From IMG/VR virus record IMGVR_UViG_3300030099_003858, positions 7,629-42,799 of that record: a stretch of DNA of 35,171 nt; one strand, given 5' to 3'. Positions within the stretch are counted from its first letter, which is position 1, and each line of letters starts with the position of its first letter. Position numbers and translations under genes: made by a program. A model generated the notes under the pieces. The model did not search any database, was not told where the DNA came from, and saw only the letters and a program-made list of their open reading frames with translations. Positions 1 to 5,717 of this stretch are shown in pieces. The DNA is from a virus.

Positions 1-196
1 TAATTGTCTTACCTGCCGCTAAAGTTAGCCCCTTAGAATCATCAGCGACATCAGCGCCACCAATAGTCATCTCAATAGAGCCATCTTTATTCTCAACCCA
101 AACAAGATTAGGATGATCAACAGATGCGGCCTGCGTAGCAGTCCAAACGACTTCCCTAGCTGTACTCAGCGCATTATCTTCGCCATGAACGGCCAT
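1..196 (-). CDS. Partial unknown protein (N-terminus only)
   Basis: The start codon is at 196, preceded by a good GAGGAG ribosome site that lies at the end of the upstream endonuclease VII gene. The reading frame stays open to the window edge, so only about 65 residues are visible. They begin MAVHGEDNALSTAREV and later contain VWVENKDGSIEMTIGGADV, which suggests short beta strands; I do not recognise a family. As second gene of the leftward arm it could be a virion or packaging gene, but that is inference from position only. Confidence 0.6.
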   Translation of the reverse strand, partial: MAVHGEDNALSTAREVVWTATQAASVDHPNLVWVENKDGSIEMTIGGADVADDSKGLTLAAGKTI

Positions 197-208
197 AAAT
201 TCTCCTCA

Positions 209-655
209 TTAGAATACTCCCTTAAGTTTACTCAAAGATTCCTCACGATCAAGCTCTTCCAAAATATCTTCCAAAGGACGAGCATCAGACTCCTCCAAAT
301 AATCCGCAGCCTTCCGCAACACCTCGGGGCGATCCAAGGAATGCCCCAACACCGAATTACAATGCAAACAAAGAAGACCACGAATCAAATACCGATCACC
401 ATGCAAATGATCCACATGAATCTTCGACGTAGACATAACAGAAAAATCAGCATCACAAATCTTACAACGACCACCCTGCGCAGCCATCAAACGAGTCTTA
501 TGCTTCGCAATATGATACTGCCGACGCTTATACACCTTCCAACACGGATCACAATACGTTTGATTATCCTTATAATCCGACACCCACTCCTCACAATAAC
601 GACAAAACTTTAATTTTTTATTATGAAAATCAGCAGTAGCCATCAATAAGAACAT
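209..655 (-). CDS. Endonuclease VII-like HNH Holliday junction resolvase
   Basis: Probable phage recombination endonuclease VII (Endonuclease_7 family, T4 gp49-like), which cleaves branched DNA before packaging. An N-terminal CxxC...CxxC pair (C18, C21, C35, C38) could bind one zinc. The core then has CKIC (C64, C67), the catalytic VDHLHG (D82-H83) and CLHCN (C96, C99, N100), which match the zinc ligands and Asp-His-Asn site of the T4 enzyme. At 148 residues it is close to the T4 length of 157. A second in-frame ATG at 643 (MATADF) is possible; neither start has a strong Shine-Dalgarno site. It is the first gene of the leftward arm and faces the hairpin array. The phage also has a RuvC-like resolvase on the other arm. 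Confidence 0.88.
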   Translation of the reverse strand: MFLLMATADFHNKKLKFCRYCEEWVSDYKDNQTYCDPCWKVYKRRQYHIAKHKTRLMAAQGGRCKICDADFSVMSTSKIHVDHLHGDRYLIRGLLCLHCNSVLGHSLDRPEVLRKAADYLEESDARPLEDILEELDREESLSKLKGVF

Positions 656-701
656 ACTTCAGGGCAACAAAAAACACAACCCAAAACCCAAATCCGTCAT
701 A

Positions 702-755
702 TACATACGTGTGGGGTAGAGTGCTGTACGGGGTACAGCACCCCCACACGATGTA
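702..755. repeat. Long two-tier hairpin nearest the endonuclease VII gene
   Basis: Outer arms 702-716 and 742-755 pair over 14 bp with A707 bulged out. After a 4-base bulge (717-720) the inner arms GTGCTGTAC (721-729) and GTACAGCAC (733-741) pair perfectly around a GGG loop. No T-run follows on either strand, so it is not a typical intrinsic terminator. Confidence 0.85.
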
Positions 756-1138
756 AACAGACCCCCCTGGTTTCTCCGAAACCCATAGGGGGGCCTATCG
801 CCCCTCACTAACCCGACATATCGGCAGGAAACCTGCCGTATCGTCGGTAAGTTCACCCCGAACCCCACCCAAACAACTAACTTACCACCACAACAAACAA
901 ACAAACCCCAACCACTCACACCCTGCGTTTTCTGCTTTGTCTCTGTTCTTTTGGTAAGCCTGTGCAAGGGCGTTCTTTTCCATGAAAAGAACCAAAAATG
1001 CCACGGAGTGATCCGTGGACGATCACCCCGCGTTCGGGGGGAACAGTTTGCGTTTTTCGGAAGAACACCGAAAAACGTTTCTTGAAAAGACCAAGAAACA
1101 AGTCTCTTCTTCTTCAGGGATGAAGAAGCAAATCCTTT

Positions 1139-1231
1139 CCCCGCAACCATTTATTGTTTTATTCGCACATGTCGGTACCCCAACACCGCCTGTGCGGTGT
1201 TAGCGACATGTGACGTATTGTGGTTGCGGGG
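1139..1231. repeat. Nested hairpin element, copy A
   Basis: Three tiers of perfect pairing: CCCCGCAACCA (1139-1149) with 1221-1231, CACATGTCG (1166-1174) with CGACATGTG (1204-1212), and AACACCGC (1182-1189) with GCGGTGTT (1194-1201) around a CTGT loop. The single-stranded linker GTACCCC between tiers two and three is identical in copy B at 1527-1580, while the stems differ by compensatory changes. Confidence 0.85.
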
Positions 1232-1319
1232 ACCTACTTTTTTCTGCAAAAAGTAGGCAAAAACGCCCCCCCCAGTGCCAGAATTGTACAATCCGCTCTG
1301 CTCTGGTGACGTGCTTAAC

Positions 1320-1372
1320 GGAAACGCGGGGGCCCGGAACACCCCACTGGGGTGTTCTTCCCCGTCGTTTCC
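1320..1372. repeat. Nested hairpin element, variant C
   Basis: GGAAACG (1320-1326) pairs with CGTTTCC (1366-1372), CGGGG (1327-1331) with CCCCG (1360-1364), and GAACACCCC (1337-1345) with GGGGTGTTC (1349-1357) around an ACT loop. The inner hairpin is nearly identical to that of copy B (1548-1564), but the outer stems are unrelated. Confidence 0.8.
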
Positions 1373-1526
1373 TACACTTCAAATCGTCGCCAAGATTTTT
1401 TCAGCCGTTGATCCGTATCTGCCCTACGGAAAAGTGAATTTAAATTCTTTGGCAAAGTCGAGTGCCATTTCTCAGAAACGACACCACACAGACAGTGGTG
1501 TCGATTCGAAATGTTGCACTCACTAC

Positions 1527-1580
1527 GATTACGATGTCGGTACCCCAACACCCCACTGGGGTGTCGGCGACATCGTAATC
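1527..1580. repeat. Nested hairpin element, copy B
   Basis: GATTACGATGTCG (1527-1539) pairs with CGACATCGTAATC (1568-1580) over 13 bp without mismatch. Inside, ACACCCC (1548-1554) pairs with GGGGTGT (1558-1564) around an ACT loop. The core ATGTCGGTACCCCAACACC is shared with copy A (1169-1187). Confidence 0.85.
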
Positions 1581-1658
1581 TATGCCAAACAATTAAAATG
1601 TTTTCCGTGGTCAGCTACGGATCTGAAAACGACGGCTGAAAAATTCTTGTCTTTGGAT

Positions 1659-1686
1659 TTGACACTGCGAGCAGTAGGGATAGTAG
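1659..1686 (+). promoter_or_regulatory. Candidate promoter for the rightward arm
   Basis: A perfect -35-like TTGACA at 1659-1664 is followed, after 16 bases, by a weak -10-like TAGTAG (1681-1686). It lies just after the hairpin array and about 40 bases before the first small gene of the arm. The poor -10 box keeps this tentative. Confidence 0.3.
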
Positions 1687-1724
1687 CGGTGGCACATTGT
1701 GAGAGAAAAGAAAGGAAAAACACA

Positions 1725-1817
1725 ATGAATTTAATAGAAAATCTAAAGTGCATCATCAAGAGATGGTGGACTTGCGACGTTAGATATAGATCAGAGTTTC
1801 AAAGGAAAGGAAAGTGA
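1725..1817 (+). CDS. Small basic protein, 30 residues
   Basis: A 30-codon frame starting MNLIENLKCIIKRWW and ending QRKGK, preceded by GAAAGGAAAAACACA, the ribosome-site style used across this arm. It is basic and has a Trp-Trp pair in a potentially amphipathic helix. The frame stays open far upstream through the hairpin array, but only this ATG has a ribosome site. No family recognised. It is the first of three closely packed genes (1725-3077). Confidence 0.5.
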   Translation: MNLIENLKCIIKRWWTCDVRYRSEFQRKGK

Positions 1818-1819
1818 AA

Positions 1820-1939
1820 ATGGATATAGATATAGAAATGTTTGAATACAAATCATGGTTAATGAGAAAAGAACTTGAAGCCATGGAAATTATTCTATTG
1901 CCTGAAGATATAGAAAAAGAAGGAGAAAAAAATGAATAA
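1820..1939 (+). CDS. Small acidic protein, 39 residues
   Basis: Starts two bases after the previous stop with MDIDIEMFEYKSWLMRKELE, ends in a Glu/Lys-rich tail and overlaps the next start by 8 bases. The upstream AAAGGAAAGG gives a good ribosome site. Predicted to be acidic and helical. No family recognised; tight packing supports co-expression with the 381-residue protein. Confidence 0.55.
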   Translation: MDIDIEMFEYKSWLMRKELEAMEIILLPEDIEKEGEKNE

Positions 1940-3077
1940 AAAAGAAATAGAAATGTTAATAGATGAAGGATATGAAGACATCGAAATGAACGGTGAAAGC
2001 GTATCCCATAATCAACTGATAATTGAATTAAATAAAAAGGAGGTTCCAGACATGGGACATAAACAATATATTGAAAGTAATAAGAATCCAGACGTTATAG
2101 GGGAGCACAGCATCTTCGACGATTCTGATAAAGGCCCAGATATTAAAGATGCGCCTAAGGGATTGAAAGCCTATACCGTTACTGCTAAAGCCAATAGCGG
2201 AAGCGGACAATCCGTCAACTGGAATTGGGAGCAGATCCACCAGATCATTTGCGACAGCATGTTTCCTTGGCCCGACGTGAGTTCATTTCCGAGTGAGTCA
2301 AGCATCATGAGATCCGAACTCTCGAACGAAGAGAAAAGGGCAAAGATCCTGTCACGTCGAGCTACTCAGCATAAAGCGAACACGCTGGTTGCGCCGAATC
2401 CGAAAGCCAAGTCAGACATGTCATGGGCTCTAGGCGAGTCAATAGGCTTCCAGTACATCGGCAACGGCGCAAGCCTCGACTTCTACGGAATCGGAGATCA
2501 AGTCCCAGAGTTTGTGGACACTTGGGTCTTTAAGGCTATTGACGACCAGCATCTTAGGATGTCTGAAGTTATCACACTTGAGGCAATAGTCCAGAACCCA
2601 GACGGTTCACAGGAATGGCATAAAGTCGGTTGGATGTATCCGCCGAGTGACTGCCCTGACGCTAAAAAGTTCCTTAACCGAATCTTCGCCAGCTACACCG
2701 CTAAGTCCAACGACTCGGCGGGGGATGGACAAACTGCCGAGATGAAAGCCATGTCGATGCCCGAGATCACGCAAGAGGAAATCAACTATCTTGCGAGAAA
2801 ACAGGAAGGCATCTTGTCCATCGAGGAGCGAGAAGCCGAAGAGCGTAAGCAAGCCAGAAGAGCAGAGGCAAGACGCAGAAGGGAAGAAGAGACTGCAGAA
2901 ATGACTCTTGAGTCAGACAAACAGAGGATTAAAGATCTTCAGAGGAAAACCGAACTTGTGGAGTCAAAGACTAAGAGAAAAGATAAAAAGCCAATGCTAG
3001 ATGAGTATATCGAAGTTGGTGAAAAGTTAGAACCAAATAACCCATTCCATAACTTCTCAAATTCAGTTAGGAAATGA
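1932..3077 (+). CDS. Unknown 381-residue protein with C-terminal charged coiled coil
   Basis: I recognise no family. The N-terminal 80 residues are acidic and polar. The middle (about 85-260) looks globular, with Trp-rich stretches such as VNWNWEQIHQII and MYPPSDCPDAKKF. Residues about 285-350 are a strongly charged Glu/Arg helix likely to form a coiled coil. The 1932 start has AGGAGAAAAAA before it. A stronger ribosome site, AAGGAGG at 2037-2043, precedes an in-frame ATG at 2052 (MGHKQY), so a 341-residue form is also likely. Two lines inside the gene (2401-2520) are 53% GC against about 38% in downstream genes, which hints at a different origin. A strong terminator follows at 3087, and hairpin arrays lie on both sides of this small operon. 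Confidence 0.75.
   Translation: MNKKEIEMLIDEGYEDIEMNGESVSHNQLIIELNKKEVPDMGHKQYIESNKNPDVIGEHSIFDDSDKGPDIKDAPKGLKAYTVTAKANSGSGQSVNWNWEQIHQIICDSMFPWPDVSSFPSESSIMRSELSNEEKRAKILSRRATQHKANTLVAPNPKAKSDMSWALGESIGFQYIGNGASLDFYGIGDQVPEFVDTWVFKAIDDQHLRMSEVITLEAIVQNPDGSQEWHKVGWMYPPSDCPDAKKFLNRIFASYTAKSNDSAGDGQTAEMKAMSMPEITQEEINYLARKQEGILSIEEREAEERKQARRAEARRRREEETAEMTLESDKQRIKDLQRKTELVESKTKRKDKKPMLDEYIEVGEKLEPNNPFHNFSNSVRK
2037..2054 (+). promoter_or_regulatory. Strong internal ribosome binding site with in-frame ATG
   Basis: AAGGAGG at 2037-2043, 8 bases before ATG 2052, is a near-perfect Shine-Dalgarno site and is stronger than the one at 1932. It either marks the true start or makes a second, 341-residue product. 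Confidence 0.6.
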
Positions 3078-3086
3078 GTTAATCAT

Positions 3087-3141
3087 GGAGTTGAGAGGTA
3101 AGTTCCCCTTGCTTGCCTCTCAACTCCTAACATTTTTTTTT
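3087..3141 (+). terminator. Rho-independent terminator
   Basis: Arms 3087-3102 and 3112-3127 pair over 16 bp with one G-T wobble around a 9-base loop. A nine-base run of T's starts at 3133. It closes the 1725-3077 operon. Confidence 0.9.
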
Positions 3142-3153
3142 ATCTGGCGGTAG

Positions 3154-3335
3154 TTGCATATTTTTCGCCAGCTAAAGCTGGAACAAAAAATATGCAAACG
3201 AGACTCTGTCTCGTGCTCTGCTTCTTCACGTGAAGAAGCAAACGCCACTCAACGATGAGTGGACAATCGCTCCGTATCGCAACGGAGAGTGCGCTCGGGT
3301 TTCGCCCCGAGACGACGACTCCTCAAGCGCCGGAG
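3154..3335. repeat. Second hairpin array after the 381-residue gene
   Basis: The 343 bases between 3077 and 3421 hold the terminator and then a run of hairpins: 3154-3165/3186-3197 (12 bp) with 3168-3172/3177-3181 inside; 3198-3204/3208-3214; a perfect 22-base palindrome at 3219-3240; 3245-3251/3256-3262; 3270-3275/3282-3287; 3294-3299/3306-3311; and a weak 3319-3322/3332-3335. The style matches the 702-1630 array, and the stem GCTTCTTCA/TGAAGAAGC is close to that at 1109-1128. No gene is apparent. Confidence 0.8.
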
Positions 3336-3420
3336 AGGCTTGGGATTTGGTAAGCCATTTACGTGGCCCGAGCAAACCCAAAATATAAACAAAGTTATCT
3401 ATAAAAAAGGAGGAATAACA

Positions 3421-3780
3421 ATGTTTAAATATTTACTAATAGTTATAACTTTAATTATTGGTACTTACTATTACCTAGATAGGACAGAACCCTACGAGTA
3501 TGGTGAATGTGATCCATTTTGTAATGTTACTGTTCAAAGGGTTATTGATGGCGATACCTTTACTACTGAAAGTGGTTTGGTTATTAGGCTTGCTGGTGTT
3601 AATACGCCAGAGATCAATAGCCCTCTTGGTTACCAGCACAAATTGTGTTTGGAAGCCTTGATAGGTAATAAGAATATAAGAATAAAATTATTACAGAAAG
3701 ATAAATATGGAAGACAAGTGGCTCAAGTAATAAGTCACAGGTCAACATGCAATAGACAAGAATTGAGATTGTTCTCATAG
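3421..3780 (+). CDS. Membrane-anchored staphylococcal-nuclease-like protein, short C-terminus
   Basis: Thermonuclease (SNase) family, which hydrolyses DNA or RNA with Ca2+. The start at 3421 has a perfect AAGGAGG site; the frame is open further upstream, but that is hairpin DNA. Residues 4-18 are a hydrophobic membrane anchor or uncleaved signal. The SNase fold follows: VIDGDTF (D45), IRLAGVNTPE (R56, N61, E64) and DKYGR (R98). These match staphylococcal D21, R35, E43 and R87, with D40 replaced by Asn. At 119 residues the protein stops soon after the YGR motif and lacks the usual last helices with the VN...L...GLA segment. It may be a minimal or degraded enzyme, perhaps used on exogenous or host DNA at the membrane. 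Confidence 0.8.
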   Translation: MFKYLLIVITLIIGTYYYLDRTEPYEYGECDPFCNVTVQRVIDGDTFTTESGLVIRLAGVNTPEINSPLGYQHKLCLEALIGNKNIRIKLLQKDKYGRQVAQVISHRSTCNRQELRLFS

Positions 3781-3791
3781 AAAGGATAGAT

Positions 3792-4031
3792 ATGACTGGT
3801 CGTTATGATCATGAAATAAAAATAAAAGTAAAGGATGTAAGAGAAACGATAAAAGCTTTGGAAGATATTAACTTTCATAGCGGATTGTTTCTCTTGCAAA
3901 ATGAACATATTCCAATGACTGAAGATAGTGATGTCAAGTGGATGTATGACGTGCAACAAGCATGTCGACTTTTGATTAGAAATAATCCAAGAAATGTATT
4001 TATTAATAAACCAAGAAAGGAAACAATATGA
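3792..4031 (+). CDS. Unknown 79-residue protein
   Basis: Starts MTGRYDHEIKIKVKDVRETI after a GAAAGGAT ribosome site and overlaps the next gene by 4 bases (ATGA). It looks like a small alpha/beta protein, basic at the C-terminus. No motif recognised. It lies between the nuclease and a ssDNA-binding-like gene, so a DNA-metabolism role is possible but unproven. Confidence 0.65.
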   Translation: MTGRYDHEIKIKVKDVRETIKALEDINFHSGLFLLQNEHIPMTEDSDVKWMYDVQQACRLLIRNNPRNVFINKPRKETI

Positions 4032-4477
4032 ATACACTAACGGAACTGCACCGTAATGCAGAAGCTGAAGGAGACTTAGATGCTTTCCTTCCCGAGGGTT
4101 ACATCCGTGACTCTCAAGGATATATTATCCCCGACAGTGGCTTTAGTGGCGTTGTCGATATAGTAGCTATCAAGTTTGGCGAGACTCAGAAAGGTCATCT
4201 TTCTATGGGTCTTCAACTTGCTACTGAAGATGGTATCCGGTTCTGGACTAATCTGTACTTTTCAGATAATCCTACCGCTAACCAAATCACCCTTTTGGAA
4301 TTATCTAAATTGGGTGTGACTAAGGAATACCTAGATGCTGATCCTAGCAATGATGATGTTGCTGAGATGCTCATTGGTAAGCCTTGTAAAGTAAAAGTAA
4401 CTCATGACTTTGGTAGAGAAGGCAAGATATTTATTCGTGCCTCTTTTGCCTCTGCACCTGTTGCCGATACTTTCTAA
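4028..4477 (+). CDS. DUF669-like putative ssDNA-binding protein (first paralogue)
   Basis: A 149-residue protein resembling phage DUF669-type proteins, OB-fold-like factors often found beside recombination genes. Visible signature: a beta-rich core (FSGVVDIVAIKFGETQKG), then IRFWTNLYFSDNPTANQ, a leucine-rich helix (LLELSKLGV), and an MLIGKPCKVKVTHDF strand. The same order (GETK.G, RFW..YFS.N..AN, L.GA..KV) occurs in the protein at 13552-13971, so the two are paralogues. Its ATG overlaps the previous stop. It probably coats or protects single-stranded DNA; partner and specificity are unknown. Confidence 0.65.
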   Translation: MNTLTELHRNAEAEGDLDAFLPEGYIRDSQGYIIPDSGFSGVVDIVAIKFGETQKGHLSMGLQLATEDGIRFWTNLYFSDNPTANQITLLELSKLGVTKEYLDADPSNDDVAEMLIGKPCKVKVTHDFGREGKIFIRASFASAPVADTF

Positions 4478-4515
4478 TTGGTGAACCTGAGCATGTTCCA
4501 AAACTGCTCAAATAA

Positions 4516-4555
4516 AATAATAAAAAGAAAAAGGTTTAATAAAATAAATGAAAGG
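4516..4555 (+). promoter_or_regulatory. A-rich leader module, copy 1 (not followed by a gene)
   Basis: The block AATAATAAAAAGAAAA, then GGT, then AATGAAAGGA recurs almost unchanged at 5670-5707 before the 5718 gene. Here its ribosome-like AAAGGA is followed only by short frames (for example a 14-codon frame at 4570-4614) and then by direct repeats. The start of this intergenic gap (4478-4515) holds only a weak TGAGCA/TGCTCA stem (4488-4510). Confidence 0.45.
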
Positions 4556-4573
4556 ATAAACATTGGGTTATGT

Positions 4574-4625
4574 CAATATGTAGTGTGGCCTTAGTAAGCC
4601 TCTCCAATATGTAGCGTGGCCTTAG
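4574..4625 (+). repeat. Pair of 21-base direct repeats, 31-base period
   Basis: 4574-4594 and 4605-4625 differ at one base (ATGTAGTGTGGCC versus ATGTAGCGTGGCC) and both end CCTTAG. The second copy ends 12 bases before the lysozyme-like start, where no ribosome site is visible. Tandem spacing near three helical turns suits a protein-binding operator; an RNA role is also possible. Confidence 0.6.
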
Positions 4626-4636
4626 CTGGGTAGTGT

Positions 4637-5038
4637 ATGTTAAATTTTTTGTGGTTTTTTTGTGTGCCTTGGGTTCCTGTTCATGTTCCGGATGTTGTTC
4701 CAAGTCAGTGGGGTGCAGATGTTGATCGTTGGTATCCTATTGTTGAGATTGCTCTGGAGTCGTACGGTATTCCTGATGAGATTGATACGTTTATGCGTGT
4801 GATGCATTGTGAGTCTCGTGGTGATCCTTTGGCTCATAATACTGTTGTGTATGATAATCCTAAGGATCAGGCTTCTGGTTTGATGCAGCATATGCCTCGT
4901 TGGTGGGATGAGCGTGTTGCGTCTGCTGGTATGCCTGGGTATTCGCCTTTTGATCCTGTTGCGAATATTTTTACTTCGGCTTGGTTGTTGACTAGTCGTG
5001 GTGGTGGTTGGTCGCATTGGAGTTGTTATGGACTTTGA
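4637..5038 (+). CDS. Lysozyme-like / lytic transglycosylase (SLT-type) protein
   Basis: A 133-residue peptidoglycan-degrading enzyme of the lysozyme-like superfamily. A short hydrophobic N-terminus (LNFLWFFCVPWVPV) may be a signal or anchor. The catalytic-region motif HCESRGDP (Glu59) is followed by SGLMQHMP (80-87) and SPFDPVANI, the usual order in SLT-type folds, ending in GGWSHWSCYG. The protein is compact and ends right after the fold. It lies in the replication arm, not next to the holin-like gene (34603-34881). No Shine-Dalgarno site precedes ATG 4637, and the adjacent direct repeats may control it. It could act as endolysin or as an entry lysin. Confidence 0.8.
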   Translation: MLNFLWFFCVPWVPVHVPDVVPSQWGADVDRWYPIVEIALESYGIPDEIDTFMRVMHCESRGDPLAHNTVVYDNPKDQASGLMQHMPRWWDERVASAGMPGYSPFDPVANIFTSAWLLTSRGGGWSHWSCYGL

Positions 5039-5192
5039 TTTTGATGTTGAGAAGCCTAAGCGTCTTTCGTATAAGAAGCCTAAGTATTGGGTTCAGTGTT
5101 TGGATTGTGATGCTATTTTGTCTGATCGTGTTGCTGATCGGTATATGGATTGTCCGTTTTGTGATGGTGCTAATTGGTCTTCTGATAAGTAG
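5028..5192 (+). CDS. Small zinc-ribbon protein, 54 residues
   Basis: Start chosen at 5028 (MDFDFDVEKPKRLSYKKPK), because GGAG lies 5 bases upstream; it overlaps the lysozyme-like gene by 11 bases. CLDC and CPFC (18 residues apart) form a typical CxxC/CxxC zinc ribbon. Likely a small nucleic-acid or protein-binding factor. A terminator follows at 5212. Confidence 0.65.
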   Translation: MDFDFDVEKPKRLSYKKPKYWVQCLDCDAILSDRVADRYMDCPFCDGANWSSDK

Positions 5193-5211
5193 ACAAAATA
5201 GTTACTTTTTT

Positions 5212-5271
5212 GGGTACTAGGTAGGGCCTCCTAATTCAATTATCTACCTAGTACCCTTCTCTCTTTTTTAT
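5212..5271 (+). terminator. Rho-independent terminator
   Basis: GGGTACTAGGTAG (5212-5224) pairs perfectly with CTACCTAGTACCC (5244-5256) over 13 bp, with a 19-base loop, followed by a T-rich tract. It ends the 3421-5192 gene group. Confidence 0.9.
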
Positions 5272-5278
5272 TAAATAT

Positions 5279-5316
5279 ATTATTATTATTAGTATTAGTA
5301 GTAGTAGTTAGTAGTG
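5279..5316 (+). repeat. TTA/TAG triplet microsatellite in leader
   Basis: A run of TAT/TTA then AGT/GTA triplets lies between the terminator and the 5342 gene. Such tracts are slippage-prone; the changing triplets suggest old expansion. It may act as an AT-rich spacer or promoter context, but no clear -35/-10 pair is visible. Confidence 0.55.
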
Positions 5317-5341
5317 TTTGTGCTGGTTAGGAGCATTTATT

Positions 5342-5674
5342 GTGTTAGACAAATTGTTGACAAATTTTAAGCAAATTAGACAAAAAAATGTGCAAGTAGT
5401 GGAATGTGAGATATCTTTTTGCGATAGAGATATCTATTCTAAGGGTTTTTGTTCTATGCATTACCAACGTAATCGTCTTTTGGCTAGTCAGGGTATGACA
5501 AAAGACAATAATTTTGTTGAGTGGTATTCTGCTATGCATAAGTGGCGTAATTCTAAGACCCATGGTCCTGATGGAGCCCCGTTACCTTGTAGTATGGAGG
5601 ATTGTGATCGTTTTGTGTATGCTCGTGGTTTGTGTAATCGTTGTTATAATCGTGAACGCCGGTTACATAAATAA
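5342..5674 (+). CDS. Tandem zinc-finger protein, 110 residues
   Basis: GTG start at 5342 chosen because AGGAG ends 8 bases upstream; a TTG at 5318 is in frame but has no ribosome site. The protein has two copies of one zinc motif: C-x4-C with KGFCSMHYQR near the N-terminus, and C-x4-C with RGLCNRCYNR at the C-terminus. The fourth ligand is His in the first copy and Cys in the second, so the gene grew by internal duplication. A Trp-rich linker (VEWYSAMHKWRNSK) separates them. The fold resembles small phage zinc proteins that accompany HNH genes, but no nuclease motif is seen. Probably nucleic-acid binding. Confidence 0.65.
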   Translation: MLDKLLTNFKQIRQKNVQVVECEISFCDRDIYSKGFCSMHYQRNRLLASQGMTKDNNFVEWYSAMHKWRNSKTHGPDGAPLPCSMEDCDRFVYARGLCNRCYNRERRLHK

Positions 5675-5707
5675 TAAAAAGAAAAGGTGTTTTAAAAAAT
5701 GAAAGGA
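5670..5707 (+). promoter_or_regulatory. A-rich leader module, copy 2
   Basis: Nearly the same sequence as 4516-4555 (AATAATAAAAAGAAAA, GGT, then AATGAAAGGA). Here its AAAGGA serves as ribosome site for the 5718 gene. The repetition suggests a shared translation leader or a duplicated gene junction. Confidence 0.45.
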
Positions 5708-5717
5708 AATGAAATGT

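Larger units (their letters stand above)
702..1630. repeat. Non-coding array of about 16 perfect hairpins between divergent arms
   Basis: The 1069-base gap between the endonuclease VII gene and the first rightward gene holds no convincing coding sequence but is packed with inverted repeats. Stems (5' arm/3' arm): 721-729/733-741 inside 702-716/742-755; 762-774/778-793; 813-828/832-847; 846-853/879-886; 972-980/984-992; 1001-1007/1012-1018; 1026-1030/1035-1039; 1051-1060/1068-1077; 1077-1084/1092-1099; 1109-1116/1121-1128; nested 1139-1231; 1233-1242/1248-1257; nested 1320-1372; 1412-1417/1425-1430; 1479-1487/1495-1503; nested 1527-1580; 1600-1608/1617-1630. Most arms are perfect with loops of 3-7 bases. 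It could be an origin or terminus region, a structured RNA, or a REP-like repeat cluster; the sequence alone does not decide. Confidence 0.85.

Noticed and set aside
659-1150. A 163-codon leftward frame across the first hairpins
   Set aside because: It has no ribosome site, odd composition, and its codons follow the inverted repeats; several other frames are open across the same bases, as expected in GC-rich palindromic DNA.
702-1630. CRISPR array
   Set aside because: Stems are all different and there is no constant repeat with regular spacers.
1275-1724. Upstream extension of the small 30-residue frame to 180 residues
   Set aside because: The extension runs through nested hairpins and has no ribosome site; only the last ATG (1725) has one.
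3357-3390. Promoter before the SNase gene
   Set aside because: A TATAAA-like box is present near 3383, but no -35 at acceptable spacing; AT-rich leader explains it.
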